DNA from: DATIXD01 sp035518875
GTDB taxonomy: Bacteria > Pseudomonadota > Gammaproteobacteria > Methylococcales > Methylococcaceae
Direction of reading: 5' to 3'
NCBI GenBank assembly: GCA_035518875.1
Contig: DATIXD010000212.1
Location: 1 to 38,917 of the forward strand
Length of the DNA stretch: 38,917 bases
Below the pieces are notes generated by a model. It did no database searches and had not been told where the DNA came from. It saw nothing but the letters and a program-made list of their open reading frames with translations. The position numbers were made by a program, and so were the translations under genes. Positions within the stretch are counted from its first letter, which is position 1, and the number at the start of each line of letters is the position of its first letter. This document shows, one piece after another, positions 6,615-14,932 of the stretch.

Positions 6615-9320
6615 ATGTCCCAAGAAACTCGAAAAACCCTCGTGCTGGTCGACGGTTCCTCATTCCTCTACCGCGCTTTTCATGCTCTGCCGCCTCTGAG
6701 CAATTCACACGGCGAGCCCACCGGAGCGATTTACGGCGTCGCCAACATGCTGCGCAGGCTTCTGGAGGAGTACGACACGCCCTATGTGGCGATGGTCTTC
6801 GACGCGCCGGGCAAGACCTTCCGCAACGACGCCTACGAGCATTACAAGGCGCACCGTCCGTCCATGCCGGACGAGTTGCGGGCGCAGACGGAACCGCTTT
6901 ACGCCCTGGTCGAGGCGATGGGCGTTCCATCGTTGATAGAATCGGGAGTCGAGGCGGATGACGTAATCGGGACCTTGGCCGATCAAGCGGTCGAGGATGG
7001 GTTCGATGTGGTGATTTCCACCGGCGACAAAGACATGGCGCAGCTGGTGAACGATAAGGTGACTCTCGAAAACACCATGACCGACACCCGCCTGGATGCG
7101 GCTGGCGTGAAGGAAAAGTTCGGCGTGCCGCCGGAGCGGATCGTCGACTATCTGGCCCTGGTCGGGGACACTTCCGACAACATCCCCGGCGTGCCGAAAT
7201 GCGGCCCGAAGACCGCAGCCAAATGGCTGAACGAATTCGGTTCGCTGGAAGTACTCATGGCGCGGGCCGAAGAGGTCGGCGGCAAGATCGGCGAGAACCT
7301 TCGCGCCAGTCTCGGTCAAATCCCGCTGTCGCGCCAGCTCGCCACGATCGTGCGAGACGTGCCGCTGCGCGTGACGCCGGAGGAACTCAAGCGGCGGGAA
7401 CCGGACAAATCCGCCCTGAAGGTGCTATTGACGCGGTTCGAATTCAACACCTGGCTCAAGCAATTGGGCGACCCCACGGGCAATCCGCCCGCCGCGCCCG
7501 CCAATCGGCAGGACAGGGACTATGAGGCGGTGCTCACCGTTGAAACCTTCGATAACTGGCTTCGCAAGCTGGAGTCCGCGGAAATCTTCGCCTTCGACAC
7601 CGAAACGACCAGCCTGGATTACAGCCGGGCCGAAATCGTCGGGGTCTCCTTCGCCATCGAAGCCGGCAAGGCGGCTTATGTGCCCCTGGTCCACGACTAT
7701 CCGAGCGCGCCGAAGCAGCTGGACCGCGAATTCGTTCTAGGCCGATTGCGAGGGCTGCTGGAAGACGCTGGGCGGTCCAAGCTCGGCCAGAATCTCAAAT
7801 ACGACGCCAACGTGCTGGCGAACCACGGCATCGAATTGCGGGGGATTCGCCACGACACGATGCTGGAGTCCTATGTGCTCAACAGCACGGCAACGCGCCA
7901 CGATATGGATTCGCTGGCCCAGCATTACCTCAAGCACAAGACTATCCATTACGAGGACGTAGCCGGCAAGGGTGCGAAGCAGATTCCGTTTCATCAGGTC
8001 GACATCGAACCGGCTGCCGAATATGCCGCCGAGGACGCCGACGTGACCCTGCGCCTGCACGAGCATCTTTGGCCTCGGCTGAAAGCGATGCCGAGTTTGC
8101 AAAAGCTTTACGAGGAAATCGAAATACCGCTGGTACCGGTGCTGTCGCGGATGGAGCGAACCGGCGTGCTGGTGGACGCCAAGATGCTGGCCGGTCAGAG
8201 CGGCGAGTTGGCCGGGCGCATGATGGAAATCGAGCAGTTGGCCTACCTGGCGGCCGGTCAACCGTTCAATCTCGGCTCGCCCAAACAGATTCAGACCATT
8301 CTCTACGACAAGCTCAATATCCCAGTCATCAAAAAGACGCCCAAAGGCCAGCCTTCCACGGACGAGTCGGTGTTGCAGGAACTAGCGGAAATCTACGACC
8401 TGCCGCGCCTGATCCTGGATTACCGCTCCATGAGCAAACTAAAATCCACCTATGCCGACCGCCTGCCGGAGCAGGTCAATCCGCGCACCGGCCGGGTACA
8501 TACCTCCTACCATCAGGCGGTGGCGGCCACCGGGCGTTTGTCTTCCTCCGATCCCAATCTTCAGAACATCCCGGTGCGTACTGAAGAGGGAAGAAGAATT
8601 CGGCGGGCCTTCATAGCCCCCTCCGGTCACAAGATCATCTCGGCGGATTATTCCCAGATCGAGCTGCGCATCATGGCGCATTTGTCCGGCGATCGCAGCC
8701 TGCTCGATGCCTTTTCCGGGGGCGAAGATATTCATCGCGCTACTGCCGCCGAGGTATTCGGGATGACACCAGAATCCGTCACACCCGATCAGCGCCGCGC
8801 CGCCAAGGCGATCAACTTCGGACTGATCTACGGCATGTCGGCGTTCGGGCTGGCGAAACAACTCAGTGTTGGCCGCGAAAGCGCCCAGGTTTATATCGAC
8901 CTTTATTTTTGCCGTTATCCCGGCGTCAAGGCTTACATGGACCAAACCCGGGAACGGGCGCGAGAGCAAGGTTTTGTGGAAACGCTATTCGGCCGCCGTC
9001 TGCATATTCCGGACATCAAGGCCAGCAACGGCCAGCGCCGCCAATACGCCGAGCGCACCGCCATCAATGCGCCCATGCAAGGCACCGCGGCGGACATCAT
9101 CAAACGCGCCATGATCGCGGTCGATGGCTGGATTCAGGACAAGCGCCCACCGGTGAAGATGATCATGCAGGTGCATGACGAGCTGGTCTTTGAGGTCGCC
9201 GAAGGGCATGTCGATGAGGTCATCGCCGAAATCCGCAATTTGATGTGCCAGGCGGCTGATCTGGATGCACCGCTGGTGGTGGATGTCGGCGTGGGGCTGA
9301 ATTGGGACGAAGCGCACTGA
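6615..9320 (+). CDS. polA: DNA polymerase I
   Basis: 901 residues, slightly shorter than the 928 of E. coli. It removes RNA primers and fills gaps in replication and repair. Three domains are seen in order. The 5'-3' exonuclease (about 1-290) has VLVDGSSFLYRAF, GVEADDVIGTLA and STGDKDMAQLV. The 3'-5' proofreading domain has FAFDTETTSLD, RHDTMLESYVLNS and YAAEDADVTLRL, so the acidic DEDDy residues are intact. The polymerase domain has motif A SADYSQIELRIMAHLSGD, motif B RRAAKAINFGLIYGMSAFG and motif C MQVHDELVFEV. The ATG at 6615 was chosen because the longer frame would begin at a TTG inside a hairpin. Confidence 0.98.
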   Translation: MSQETRKTLVLVDGSSFLYRAFHALPPLSNSHGEPTGAIYGVANMLRRLLEEYDTPYVAMVFDAPGKTFRNDAYEHYKAHRPSMPDELRAQTEPLYALVEAMGVPSLIESGVEADDVIGTLADQAVEDGFDVVISTGDKDMAQLVNDKVTLENTMTDTRLDAAGVKEKFGVPPERIVDYLALVGDTSDNIPGVPKCGPKTAAKWLNEFGSLEVLMARAEEVGGKIGENLRASLGQIPLSRQLATIVRDVPLRVTPEELKRREPDKSALKVLLTRFEFNTWLKQLGDPTGNPPAAPANRQDRDYEAVLTVETFDNWLRKLESAEIFAFDTETTSLDYSRAEIVGVSFAIEAGKAAYVPLVHDYPSAPKQLDREFVLGRLRGLLEDAGRSKLGQNLKYDANVLANHGIELRGIRHDTMLESYVLNSTATRHDMDSLAQHYLKHKTIHYEDVAGKGAKQIPFHQVDIEPAAEYAAEDADVTLRLHEHLWPRLKAMPSLQKLYEEIEIPLVPVLSRMERTGVLVDAKMLAGQSGELAGRMMEIEQLAYLAAGQPFNLGSPKQIQTILYDKLNIPVIKKTPKGQPSTDESVLQELAEIYDLPRLILDYRSMSKLKSTYADRLPEQVNPRTGRVHTSYHQAVAATGRLSSSDPNLQNIPVRTEEGRRIRRAFIAPSGHKIISADYSQIELRIMAHLSGDRSLLDAFSGGEDIHRATAAEVFGMTPESVTPDQRRAAKAINFGLIYGMSAFGLAKQLSVGRESAQVYIDLYFCRYPGVKAYMDQTRERAREQGFVETLFGRRLHIPDIKASNGQRRQYAERTAINAPMQGTAADIIKRAMIAVDGWIQDKRPPVKMIMQVHDELVFEVAEGHVDEVIAEIRNLMCQAADLDAPLVVDVGVGLNWDEAH

Positions 9321-9654
9321 GCGGAAAACTTCGACGCCCGGTGATGCGCCGAAAGGAGTCGATCTTCGGTATCCCCTGTCATTCATGCTGACGGGTTTCC
9401 GCGGCGCTTCAAGCAAGCTGTGCCGGTCTGCTTTCCGCGCTGCACGCGCCTTGCGCGGCGCCTTACGAACGTGTATTTTCCGAACCTGATGTGTGAAGTT
9501 CTCGCGTTGCGGTAAGGTCTTGCCAAAGAACTGACCGCCTCTTTCAATGGCAAGGCGCCTTTGAGTCGCAGGTAATTCCGATCGCCGAGGTCCACATCGA
9601 TCCAGTCGCCCTTGAGTCGTGCCCTCTGCCCGCAGCTATTGCAAAGGAATCATC
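9321..9654. other. 334-base spacer between polA and rpiB
   Basis: No convincing gene. On the minus strand a frame of about 85 codons (9383 to about 9640) reads LKGDWIDVDLGDRNYLRLKG and then turns Arg-rich. It has no start codon with a ribosome site at its upstream end and no family I recognise, so it may be a decayed gene or chance. No clear terminator follows polA. An AAGGA ribosome site for rpiB lies at 9644-9648. Confidence 0.5.
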
Positions 9655-10083
9655 ATGAAAATTGGTATCGCTTCCGATCACGCCGGTTTCGGCCACAAAG
9701 AAGAACTGCGAAAATGGCTGAGCTCTCTTGGCCATGAAGTGGTCGACTATGGCTGTTTCAGCACTGAATCAACCGATTACCCCAAGTGGATCCGACCCTG
9801 CGCCGAGGCTGTGGCCCGCGGCGAAGTCGAACGCGGCATCGTGCTCGGTGGCAGCGGCAACGGTGAAGCTATCGTGGCCAACCGCGTCAAGGGCTGCCGC
9901 TGTGGTTACTGCTTCAACGAGGAAACCGCCTACCTTACTCGCCTGCACAACGACGCCAACTGCATCGCCATCGGCCAGCGCATCGTCGATATCGAGATGG
10001 CCAAGAAGATCGTCGACAAATTTCTGAGCACCGACTTCGAAGGTGGCCGGCATGTGCCGAGGATCAAGGCGATCGATGATTGA
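9655..10083 (+). CDS. rpiB: Ribose-5-phosphate isomerase B, Glu-type active site
   Basis: 142 residues, RpiB/LacA/LacB family. It interconverts ribose 5-phosphate and ribulose 5-phosphate. MKIGIASDHAGF, STESTDYP, RLHNDAN and GGRH are conserved. The active-site loop reads GIVLGGSGNGEAIVAN: the position of the E. coli catalytic cysteine (ICGTG) is Gly65, and Glu71 follows. This is the arrangement known from Mycobacterium tuberculosis RpiB, where the Glu acts as base. The ATG at 9655 has AAGGA seven bases upstream. With rpe in the same window this fits pentose-phosphate cycling in a ribulose-monophosphate methylotroph (inference). A hairpin terminator follows. Confidence 0.93.
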   Translation: MKIGIASDHAGFGHKEELRKWLSSLGHEVVDYGCFSTESTDYPKWIRPCAEAVARGEVERGIVLGGSGNGEAIVANRVKGCRCGYCFNEETAYLTRLHNDANCIAIGQRIVDIEMAKKIVDKFLSTDFEGGRHVPRIKAIDD

Positions 10084-10135
10084 GGTTTGGCGCTGGCGCC
10101 GGTGGAGGATCACCGAGCCGGCGTCGAACGGCAAT

Positions 10136-10167
10136 GCGGCTCAGGGATAGGACTTACCCTGAGCCGC
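10136..10167. terminator. Bidirectional hairpin terminator between rpiB and the peroxiredoxin gene
   Basis: GCGGCTCAGGG (10136-10146), 10-base loop, CCCTGAGCCGC (10157-10167): a perfect 11-base stem lying between two convergent stop codons. T-runs are weak on both sides, but the position and stability suggest it ends both transcripts. Confidence 0.75.
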
Positions 10168-10176
10168 GGCGCTTTC

Positions 10177-10683
10177 TCACAATTTCTGAAGCAGCGCCTC
10201 GGCGCTCGATATCTCCAACTTGCCGGCAGCCTCGACTGCGAGCTGCTGGACGACGCCGTCGTCGACGATCATCGCGAAGCGCTGGCAGCGCATACCCAAA
10301 CCTTTTGCGGTGAGGTCGAACTCCAGCCCGAGCTTTTTGGTGTAGTCGGCGCTGCCATCGGCCATCATGCGTACCTTGCCGCCGGCCTTCTGCTCCCGGC
10401 CCCAGGCGGCCATTACGAAACCGTCGTTGACGGCCATGCACCAGATTTCGTCGATTCCTTTTGCTTTCAGCTTACCGAAGTTAGCGACGTAACCGGGGAG
10501 GTGTTGCGCGGAGCAGGTCGGCGTGAAGGCGCCCGGCACGCCGAAAATCACGATCTTCTTGCCCTTAACGAGGTCGCCGATTTCTAATGTCTCAGGCTTC
10601 ATCGGACAGCCGGTCGCTGGGTCGAACACGGTGCTCTCGCTAAGCGTGCCTTCGGGGAGGCGGTCTCCAACTTTGATCGTCAT
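10177..10683 (-). CDS. Peroxiredoxin, Prx5 (atypical 2-Cys/AhpE-TSA) family
   Basis: 168 residues. It reduces hydrogen peroxide and organic peroxides. The active site PGAFTPTCSAQHLPGY carries the peroxidatic Cys57. MAVNDGFVMAAW and the late GMRCQRFAMIVDDGVV strand are family features; Cys near the latter could be a resolving residue, though its position is not one I can confirm. The ATG at 10683 (MTIKVGDRLP) is preceded by GAGGAGTT; an upstream in-frame start would add 16 unlikely residues. A 14-base palindrome sits in the spacer of its probable promoter, suggesting regulation by a dimeric repressor or redox sensor. Confidence 0.93.
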   Translation of the reverse strand: MTIKVGDRLPEGTLSESTVFDPATGCPMKPETLEIGDLVKGKKIVIFGVPGAFTPTCSAQHLPGYVANFGKLKAKGIDEIWCMAVNDGFVMAAWGREQKAGGKVRMMADGSADYTKKLGLEFDLTAKGLGMRCQRFAMIVDDGVVQQLAVEAAGKLEISSAEALLQKL

Positions 10684-10719
10684 GGGAACTCCTCGCGGTT
10701 TTGATTGGGACGGGGCGAT

Positions 10720-10748
10720 AGGATGGCGCAAGCCCTTGCGGAAGTCAA
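10720..10748 (-). promoter_or_regulatory. Probable promoter with internal palindrome for the peroxiredoxin gene
   Basis: On the minus strand: TTGACT (10748-10743), 17-base spacer, CATCCT (10725-10720). The spacer holds CGCAAG-GG-CTTGCG (10727-10740), a perfect 6+6 inverted repeat, in the place where a regulator would control RNA polymerase. The -35 is good (5 of 6); the -10 is weak (3 of 6). Confidence 0.4.
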
Positions 10749-10856
10749 AACGCTCGCGCGCGCAGCCCGGAAACTCATGAAAGACTGACGCTCTCGGTTT
10801 TGAGGCCCAGACTGAAAAAATTTAGCGAGGAATCATGCGCTTCAAAACACCGCCGA

Positions 10857-11714
10857 TCAGGAAAGTTCGCGGTGCCTCAGCAGAATGTCGTGCACCGATT
10901 CGCGGAAGTGGCGTGCCAGTGCCTCGACCAGATAAACCGAGCGATGTTGGCCGCCGGTGCAGCCGACGGCGATGGTGAGATAGCTGCGGTTTTCCGCCTC
11001 GAAGCGGGGAATCCAGCGTTCCAGCAAGGCAACGATGTCATCGAGATACGCCTGGACATCACCGCTTCGATTGAGAAATTCAACCACCTCAACATCTTTG
11101 CCCGTCTTGCTTCTTAATGCCGGCTCCCAATGGGGATTCGGCAGGCAGCGGGCGTCGAAAACGAAATCCGTATCCAGGGGAATTCCGTGTTTGAAGCCGA
11201 ACGACTGGAAATAAAGCGACATCAGCCGATTTTGTTTCGCCCCCACGCGGACGCGTACCAATTCGCGCAGTTGATGAACATTGGTGGAGGTCGTATCGAT
11301 GAGAAGATCGGCTTCCTGGGCGATCGGCTCCAGTAGTTGACGTTCCAGTTCAATGGCTTCCGAAAGGGAATGGGCCGAGTCGGTCAAAGGATGTTTGCGG
11401 CGCGTCTCGCTGAAGCGCTTCAACAGCGTCTCGGGTTCGGCCTGCAAGTACAACACTTCGCAGTCGATCCCAAGCTTATCCATCATTTTCAGCGTGTCCG
11501 GAAATTCGCCGAGGCTTTGGCTTTGCGTGCGGGCGTCTATACCCAGCGCGGTCTTCCGGAAAATGTTTTGGTTGGCGATCATCACTTGCTTGACGAAGGC
11601 GTCGAGGAGCGCCACCGGCAGGTTGTCGATACAGTAATAGCCACAGTCTTCCAGCGTCTCCAGCGCGATGCTCTTGCCGGAGCCGGACAGTCCGCTGACG
11701 ATAACCAGTTTCAT
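10857..11714 (-). CDS. rapZ: RNase adapter protein RapZ
   Basis: 285 residues, same length as in E. coli. RapZ binds the small RNA GlmZ and presents it to RNase E, adjusting glucosamine-6-phosphate synthesis; it is also a nucleotide-binding protein. The Walker A GLSGSGKS is at residues 8-15; the C-terminal domain shows SFGFKHGIP, DARCLPNPHWEP, and the conserved TIAVGCTGGQHRSVYLVEALA near residue 245. In many relatives it follows hpf and ptsN; here it follows hpf directly, with a 69-base gap and no ptsN. Confidence 0.96.
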   Translation of the reverse strand: MKLVIVSGLSGSGKSIALETLEDCGYYCIDNLPVALLDAFVKQVMIANQNIFRKTALGIDARTQSQSLGEFPDTLKMMDKLGIDCEVLYLQAEPETLLKRFSETRRKHPLTDSAHSLSEAIELERQLLEPIAQEADLLIDTTSTNVHQLRELVRVRVGAKQNRLMSLYFQSFGFKHGIPLDTDFVFDARCLPNPHWEPALRSKTGKDVEVVEFLNRSGDVQAYLDDIVALLERWIPRFEAENRSYLTIAVGCTGGQHRSVYLVEALARHFRESVHDILLRHRELS

Positions 11715-11783
11715 GGAGAGAATCGCCGAATCGCGAGTTCATGCCGGCGGGATTCGCCGGTCGGGAGGTTGCCCAGGGGGCGC

Positions 11784-12077
11784 TTAACGGTTGTGGGCGC
11801 TGAGCTTTTCCTTGTGCTTGATGATTTGCCGGTCCAGCTTGTCGATCAGGCCGTCGATGGCGGCGTACAGGTCGGCCTGGTGGTCCTCGGCGAACAGCTT
11901 CGCACCGTTGACTTGGATGGTGGACTCGGCTTTTTGCACCAGCTTCTCCACGGACAGGATGACATGCACGTCGATCAGTTGGTCGAAATGGCGCTCCAGC
12001 CTTTGGAATTTATCGATGACATAGTTCTTCAAGGCTTCAGTCACGTCGACGTGGTGACCGCTGATACTGAGTTGCAT
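11784..12077 (-). CDS. hpf: Ribosome hibernation promoting factor, short form
   Basis: 97 residues, the short HPF/YfiA type. It binds the 30S decoding region in stationary phase and favours 100S ribosome dimers. Typical: MQLSISGHHVDVTEALKNYV at the start, KFQRLERHFDQL, the ribosome-facing IQVNGAKLFAEDHQADLYAAIDGLIDKLDRQIIKHKEK. No C-terminal dimerisation domain of the long form. A strong AAGGAG lies just before the ATG at 12077. It lies 39 bases downstream of rpoN, the conserved arrangement. Confidence 0.96.
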   Translation of the reverse strand: MQLSISGHHVDVTEALKNYVIDKFQRLERHFDQLIDVHVILSVEKLVQKAESTIQVNGAKLFAEDHQADLYAAIDGLIDKLDRQIIKHKEKLSAHNR

Positions 12078-12116
12078 GGAAGGCTCCTTGGGTTTGGAAA
12101 CGATAAGTGGACCGCG

Positions 12117-13574
12117 TCAAAAAATCCGCTTTCTTTCGTTCGACGGTGGAATGGACATGGCCTCGCGATATTTTGCGATGGTTCTGCGCGCCACGTTGAT
12201 GCCTTTCGTTTTCAACATGGCCGAGATCGTGTGGTCGCTCAACGGCCTGACCGGTTCTTCCTGTTCGAGGATTTCCTTGATGTAAGCCTTGATCGCCGTG
12301 GCCGAACATTCTCCGCCGGAATCGGTTGAGACGTGGCTGGAAAAGAAATACTTGAATTCATAAACGCCGTTGGGGGTATGCATATATTTTTGCGTCGTGA
12401 CGCGTGAAATGGTTGATTCGTGCATTCCCACTTCTTCCGCGACATCTCGCAAGACTAGCGGTTTCATGGCGCGCTCGCCAAGTTCGAGAAAGTCCTTCTG
12501 GTGTTCGACAATGGAGCGAGCCACCTTGATTAGGGTCTCGTTCCGGCTCTGCAGGCTCTTGATGAACCACCGCGCCTCTTGCAGGTGGTTTTTCATACAG
12601 ACATTGTCGGCGCTGTTGTCGGCCCGCTTGATCAGGTTCGAGTAATAGGGGTTGATGCGCAGTTTCGGCGTAATCTCGGGATTGAGCGATACCACCCACT
12701 CGCCCCCGATCTTGGCCACGAATACGTCCGGGATGACATACTGGGAAGCCTGGCCTTCGATACGCCGCCCCGGTTTCGGCTCCAGCGTCCGAATGAGCGC
12801 GATGACCTGATTGAGTTCTTCGTCGGAAAGCTCCAGGAGGCGCTTGAGTTTGGTCAAATCCTTCTTGGCCAACAGGTCGAGATGTCCCTTCACAAGCGCC
12901 AGCGCTTTGGTTCGCCAAGGAGTATCCTCAGGCAATTGCTGGAGTTGGATGTGCAGGCAATCGGCAAGGTCGAGTGCGGCGACGCCGGGCGGATCCAGGT
13001 TTTGCACGCTATGCAGCACAGCCTTGACTTCGTCCAGCTCCAAATCCTCGATCTGGCTCAGCAATCCCTGATGGATGTCTTCGATCGTCGTCGTCAGATA
13101 GCCGTCGTCGTTCACCGAGTCGATGATGGCGGTGGCGATGGCGTGATCCTGCTCGCTGAAAGGCATCAACTCCATCTGCCATTGCAGATGGTCGTGCAAG
13201 GTCGGGGATGGCGCGCGCTGGAACACGAAATCGTCGTTTTCGCCATCGTTCCTTGGCGGAGTATAGGATTGGGCACTGTCGTAGACGTCTTCCCAGGAGA
13301 CATCGCCTGGCAATTCCTGGGGAATGTCCGATGGTGCGTCGAGGTTGGGGAGTTCGCCGTATTCGGTTTCCTTGTTTGCGGTTTCGACTGAATCGGATGC
13401 TTCCGGGAAAGTATTTTCCTCTTCACCCATCTCCAACATCATATTCGAATCGAGCACCTGCTGGATTTCCTGCTGGAGATCCAGTGTGGACAGCTGCAGC
13501 AGCTTGATTGCCTGCTGCAGCTGCGGGGTCATGGTGAGTTGCTGGCCCAGCCGAAGTTGGAGAGATTGCTTCAT
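12117..13574 (-). CDS. rpoN: RNA polymerase sigma-54 factor
   Basis: 485 residues. It directs RNA polymerase to -24/-12 promoters that need AAA+ activators. Region I is Gln/Leu-rich (MKQSLQLRLGQQLTMTPQLQQAIKLLQLS), region II is acidic (about 47-110), the core-binding domain follows (LQWQMELMPFSEQDHAIATAIID onward), then the helix-turn-helix (HESTISRVTTQKYM) and the C-terminal RpoN box ARRTIAKYREAM (about residue 465). The 92-base gap from lptB contains a TAGAAT hexamer (13627-13622, minus strand), so it may have its own promoter besides read-through from lptB. No clear sigma-54 promoter was found in the window. Confidence 0.97.
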   Translation of the reverse strand: MKQSLQLRLGQQLTMTPQLQQAIKLLQLSTLDLQQEIQQVLDSNMMLEMGEEENTFPEASDSVETANKETEYGELPNLDAPSDIPQELPGDVSWEDVYDSAQSYTPPRNDGENDDFVFQRAPSPTLHDHLQWQMELMPFSEQDHAIATAIIDSVNDDGYLTTTIEDIHQGLLSQIEDLELDEVKAVLHSVQNLDPPGVAALDLADCLHIQLQQLPEDTPWRTKALALVKGHLDLLAKKDLTKLKRLLELSDEELNQVIALIRTLEPKPGRRIEGQASQYVIPDVFVAKIGGEWVVSLNPEITPKLRINPYYSNLIKRADNSADNVCMKNHLQEARWFIKSLQSRNETLIKVARSIVEHQKDFLELGERAMKPLVLRDVAEEVGMHESTISRVTTQKYMHTPNGVYEFKYFFSSHVSTDSGGECSATAIKAYIKEILEQEEPVRPLSDHTISAMLKTKGINVARRTIAKYREAMSIPPSNERKRIF

Positions 13575-13666
13575 ATCGTCTTAATTGATTTCGCCCGAAG
13601 GGTGGTGCGGCTTTTGCATTTATTCTAGCCCAATCGCAAGTAATCCGATAACTCCCCGAGTTTCCC

Positions 13667-14392
13667 TCACAGCGAAAAGTGCTCGCCCAGGTAAACTTTA
13701 CGCACTTCCGGGTTTTTAACGATTTCATCGGCCCCGCCTTCGGCGATCACCCGGCCTTCGTTGAGGATATAGGCGCGGTCACAGATGCCAAGGGTTTCGC
13801 GCACGTTGTGTTCGGTGATCAGGATGCCGATCCCGCGCTTGCGCAGATGATCGATGATCTTCTGGATGTCGATGATGGAAATCGGATCGACCCCGGCGAA
13901 CGGCTCGTCGAGGAGCATGAAGCGGGGCTCGCAGGCGAGTGCCCTGGCGATTTCCACCCGCCGCCGCTCGCCGCCGGAAAGCCCGATGGCGGGCTGATCG
14001 CGCAAATGGGAGACGCTGAATTCATCCAGCAATTCCTCGATACGGAGATCGCATTGGCCGTTGCTGAGATCGTTGCGCAATTCCAGCACTGCGCGCAAAT
14101 TATCGGCGACGCTGAGTTTTCTGAAAATCGACGGCTCCTGGGGCAAATAGCCTATGCCGAGTCGCGCCCGGGCATGCATGGGCATATGGGTGATGGCCTG
14201 CTGGTCGATTTGGATGCTGCCCGAGTCCGGACCGATCAGGCCCACGATCATATAAAAGCTGGTGGTCTTGCCTGCGCCATTGGGGCCCAAGAGACCGACG
14301 ATTTCCCCGCTGTTGATGCTCAGGGAGACGCCGTCGACGACGTGGCGCTTGTTATAACTCTTGTTCAGGGTGGTAGCGGAAAGAATCGTCAT
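13667..14392 (-). CDS. lptB: LPS export ABC transporter ATPase
   Basis: 241 residues, as in E. coli. It is the cytoplasmic ATPase of the LptB2FGC complex that extracts LPS from the inner membrane. Walker A GPNGAGKT at 36-43, Q-loop LPQEPSIFRKL, signature LSGGERRR, Walker B FMLLDEP with PFAGVDPISI, and the switch histidine in ITEHNVRE. The C-terminal RKVYLGEHFSL tail is diagnostic of LptB among ABC ATPases. It follows lptA by 15 bases. lptF and lptG are not in the window. Confidence 0.97.
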   Translation of the reverse strand: MTILSATTLNKSYNKRHVVDGVSLSINSGEIVGLLGPNGAGKTTSFYMIVGLIGPDSGSIQIDQQAITHMPMHARARLGIGYLPQEPSIFRKLSVADNLRAVLELRNDLSNGQCDLRIEELLDEFSVSHLRDQPAIGLSGGERRRVEIARALACEPRFMLLDEPFAGVDPISIIDIQKIIDHLRKRGIGILITEHNVRETLGICDRAYILNEGRVIAEGGADEIVKNPEVRKVYLGEHFSL

Positions 14393-14407
14393 GGAGTGAT
14401 TTCGGCG

Positions 14408-14932
14408 TTATTTTGCAGGCGCTTTTTCGCTGGGCGGCAGCGTGACTCGAACACGTTTCCCGCTCCCTGCCGGGACGCCGGCCTTCATCACCGATTTCCG
14501 GCTATCGTATTCGATGCGGTCGCTGGCGACGCGATTGCTCAAATCCGGCGTGTCCCCCTGCCACACCAGCGCCTTGTCCAACAAGATGAGCAGGCCGGTT
14601 TCAGGGAAAAATTCCGCCCGCTGCGAGGTTCCGTGCATGTCCTCCTTGGCGCCTTCCGGGGTTTGCTTGAGCCGAACGGGGTTGCCTGTCGCAACGATTT
14701 TGTCGGTTTTACCCTCCTTCTGGTAAACGGTCATCTGGTCGGAATAGACCTCCAGGCTGCCCTGGATGGTCTTGACATCGCCGATATACACGGTCTCGCC
14801 TTTCGCCTCGTCATAGGTGGCAGAGTTGGCCTCGATATACATCGGCTGCTTGGAGTCGCTGTCCAAAGCCGCCGCGGAAGATCCGGCCGTGGCCAGAATC
14901 GTGAACAACAGCGCGGACCTAACGCATTTCAT
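14408..14932 (-). CDS. lptA: LPS transport periplasmic bridge protein
   Basis: 174 residues. It forms the beta-jellyroll bridge carrying LPS across the periplasm. A signal peptide is visible (MKCVRSALLFTILATAGSSA, cleavage near residue 21-22). The OstA-like fold is shown by PMYIEANSATYDEAKGETVYIGDV, GSLEVYSDQMTVY, IVATGNPVRLKQ and AEFFPETGLLILLDKALVWQ. Its start overlaps the lptC end by 14 bases, so the two are coupled. Confidence 0.93.
   Translation of the reverse strand: MKCVRSALLFTILATAGSSAAALDSDSKQPMYIEANSATYDEAKGETVYIGDVKTIQGSLEVYSDQMTVYQKEGKTDKIVATGNPVRLKQTPEGAKEDMHGTSQRAEFFPETGLLILLDKALVWQGDTPDLSNRVASDRIEYDSRKSVMKAGVPAGSGKRVRVTLPPSEKAPAK

Noticed and set aside
11337..12329. Plus-strand open frame of 330 codons across rapZ, hpf and rpoN
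   Set aside because: It crosses three recognisable minus-strand genes and resembles no protein.
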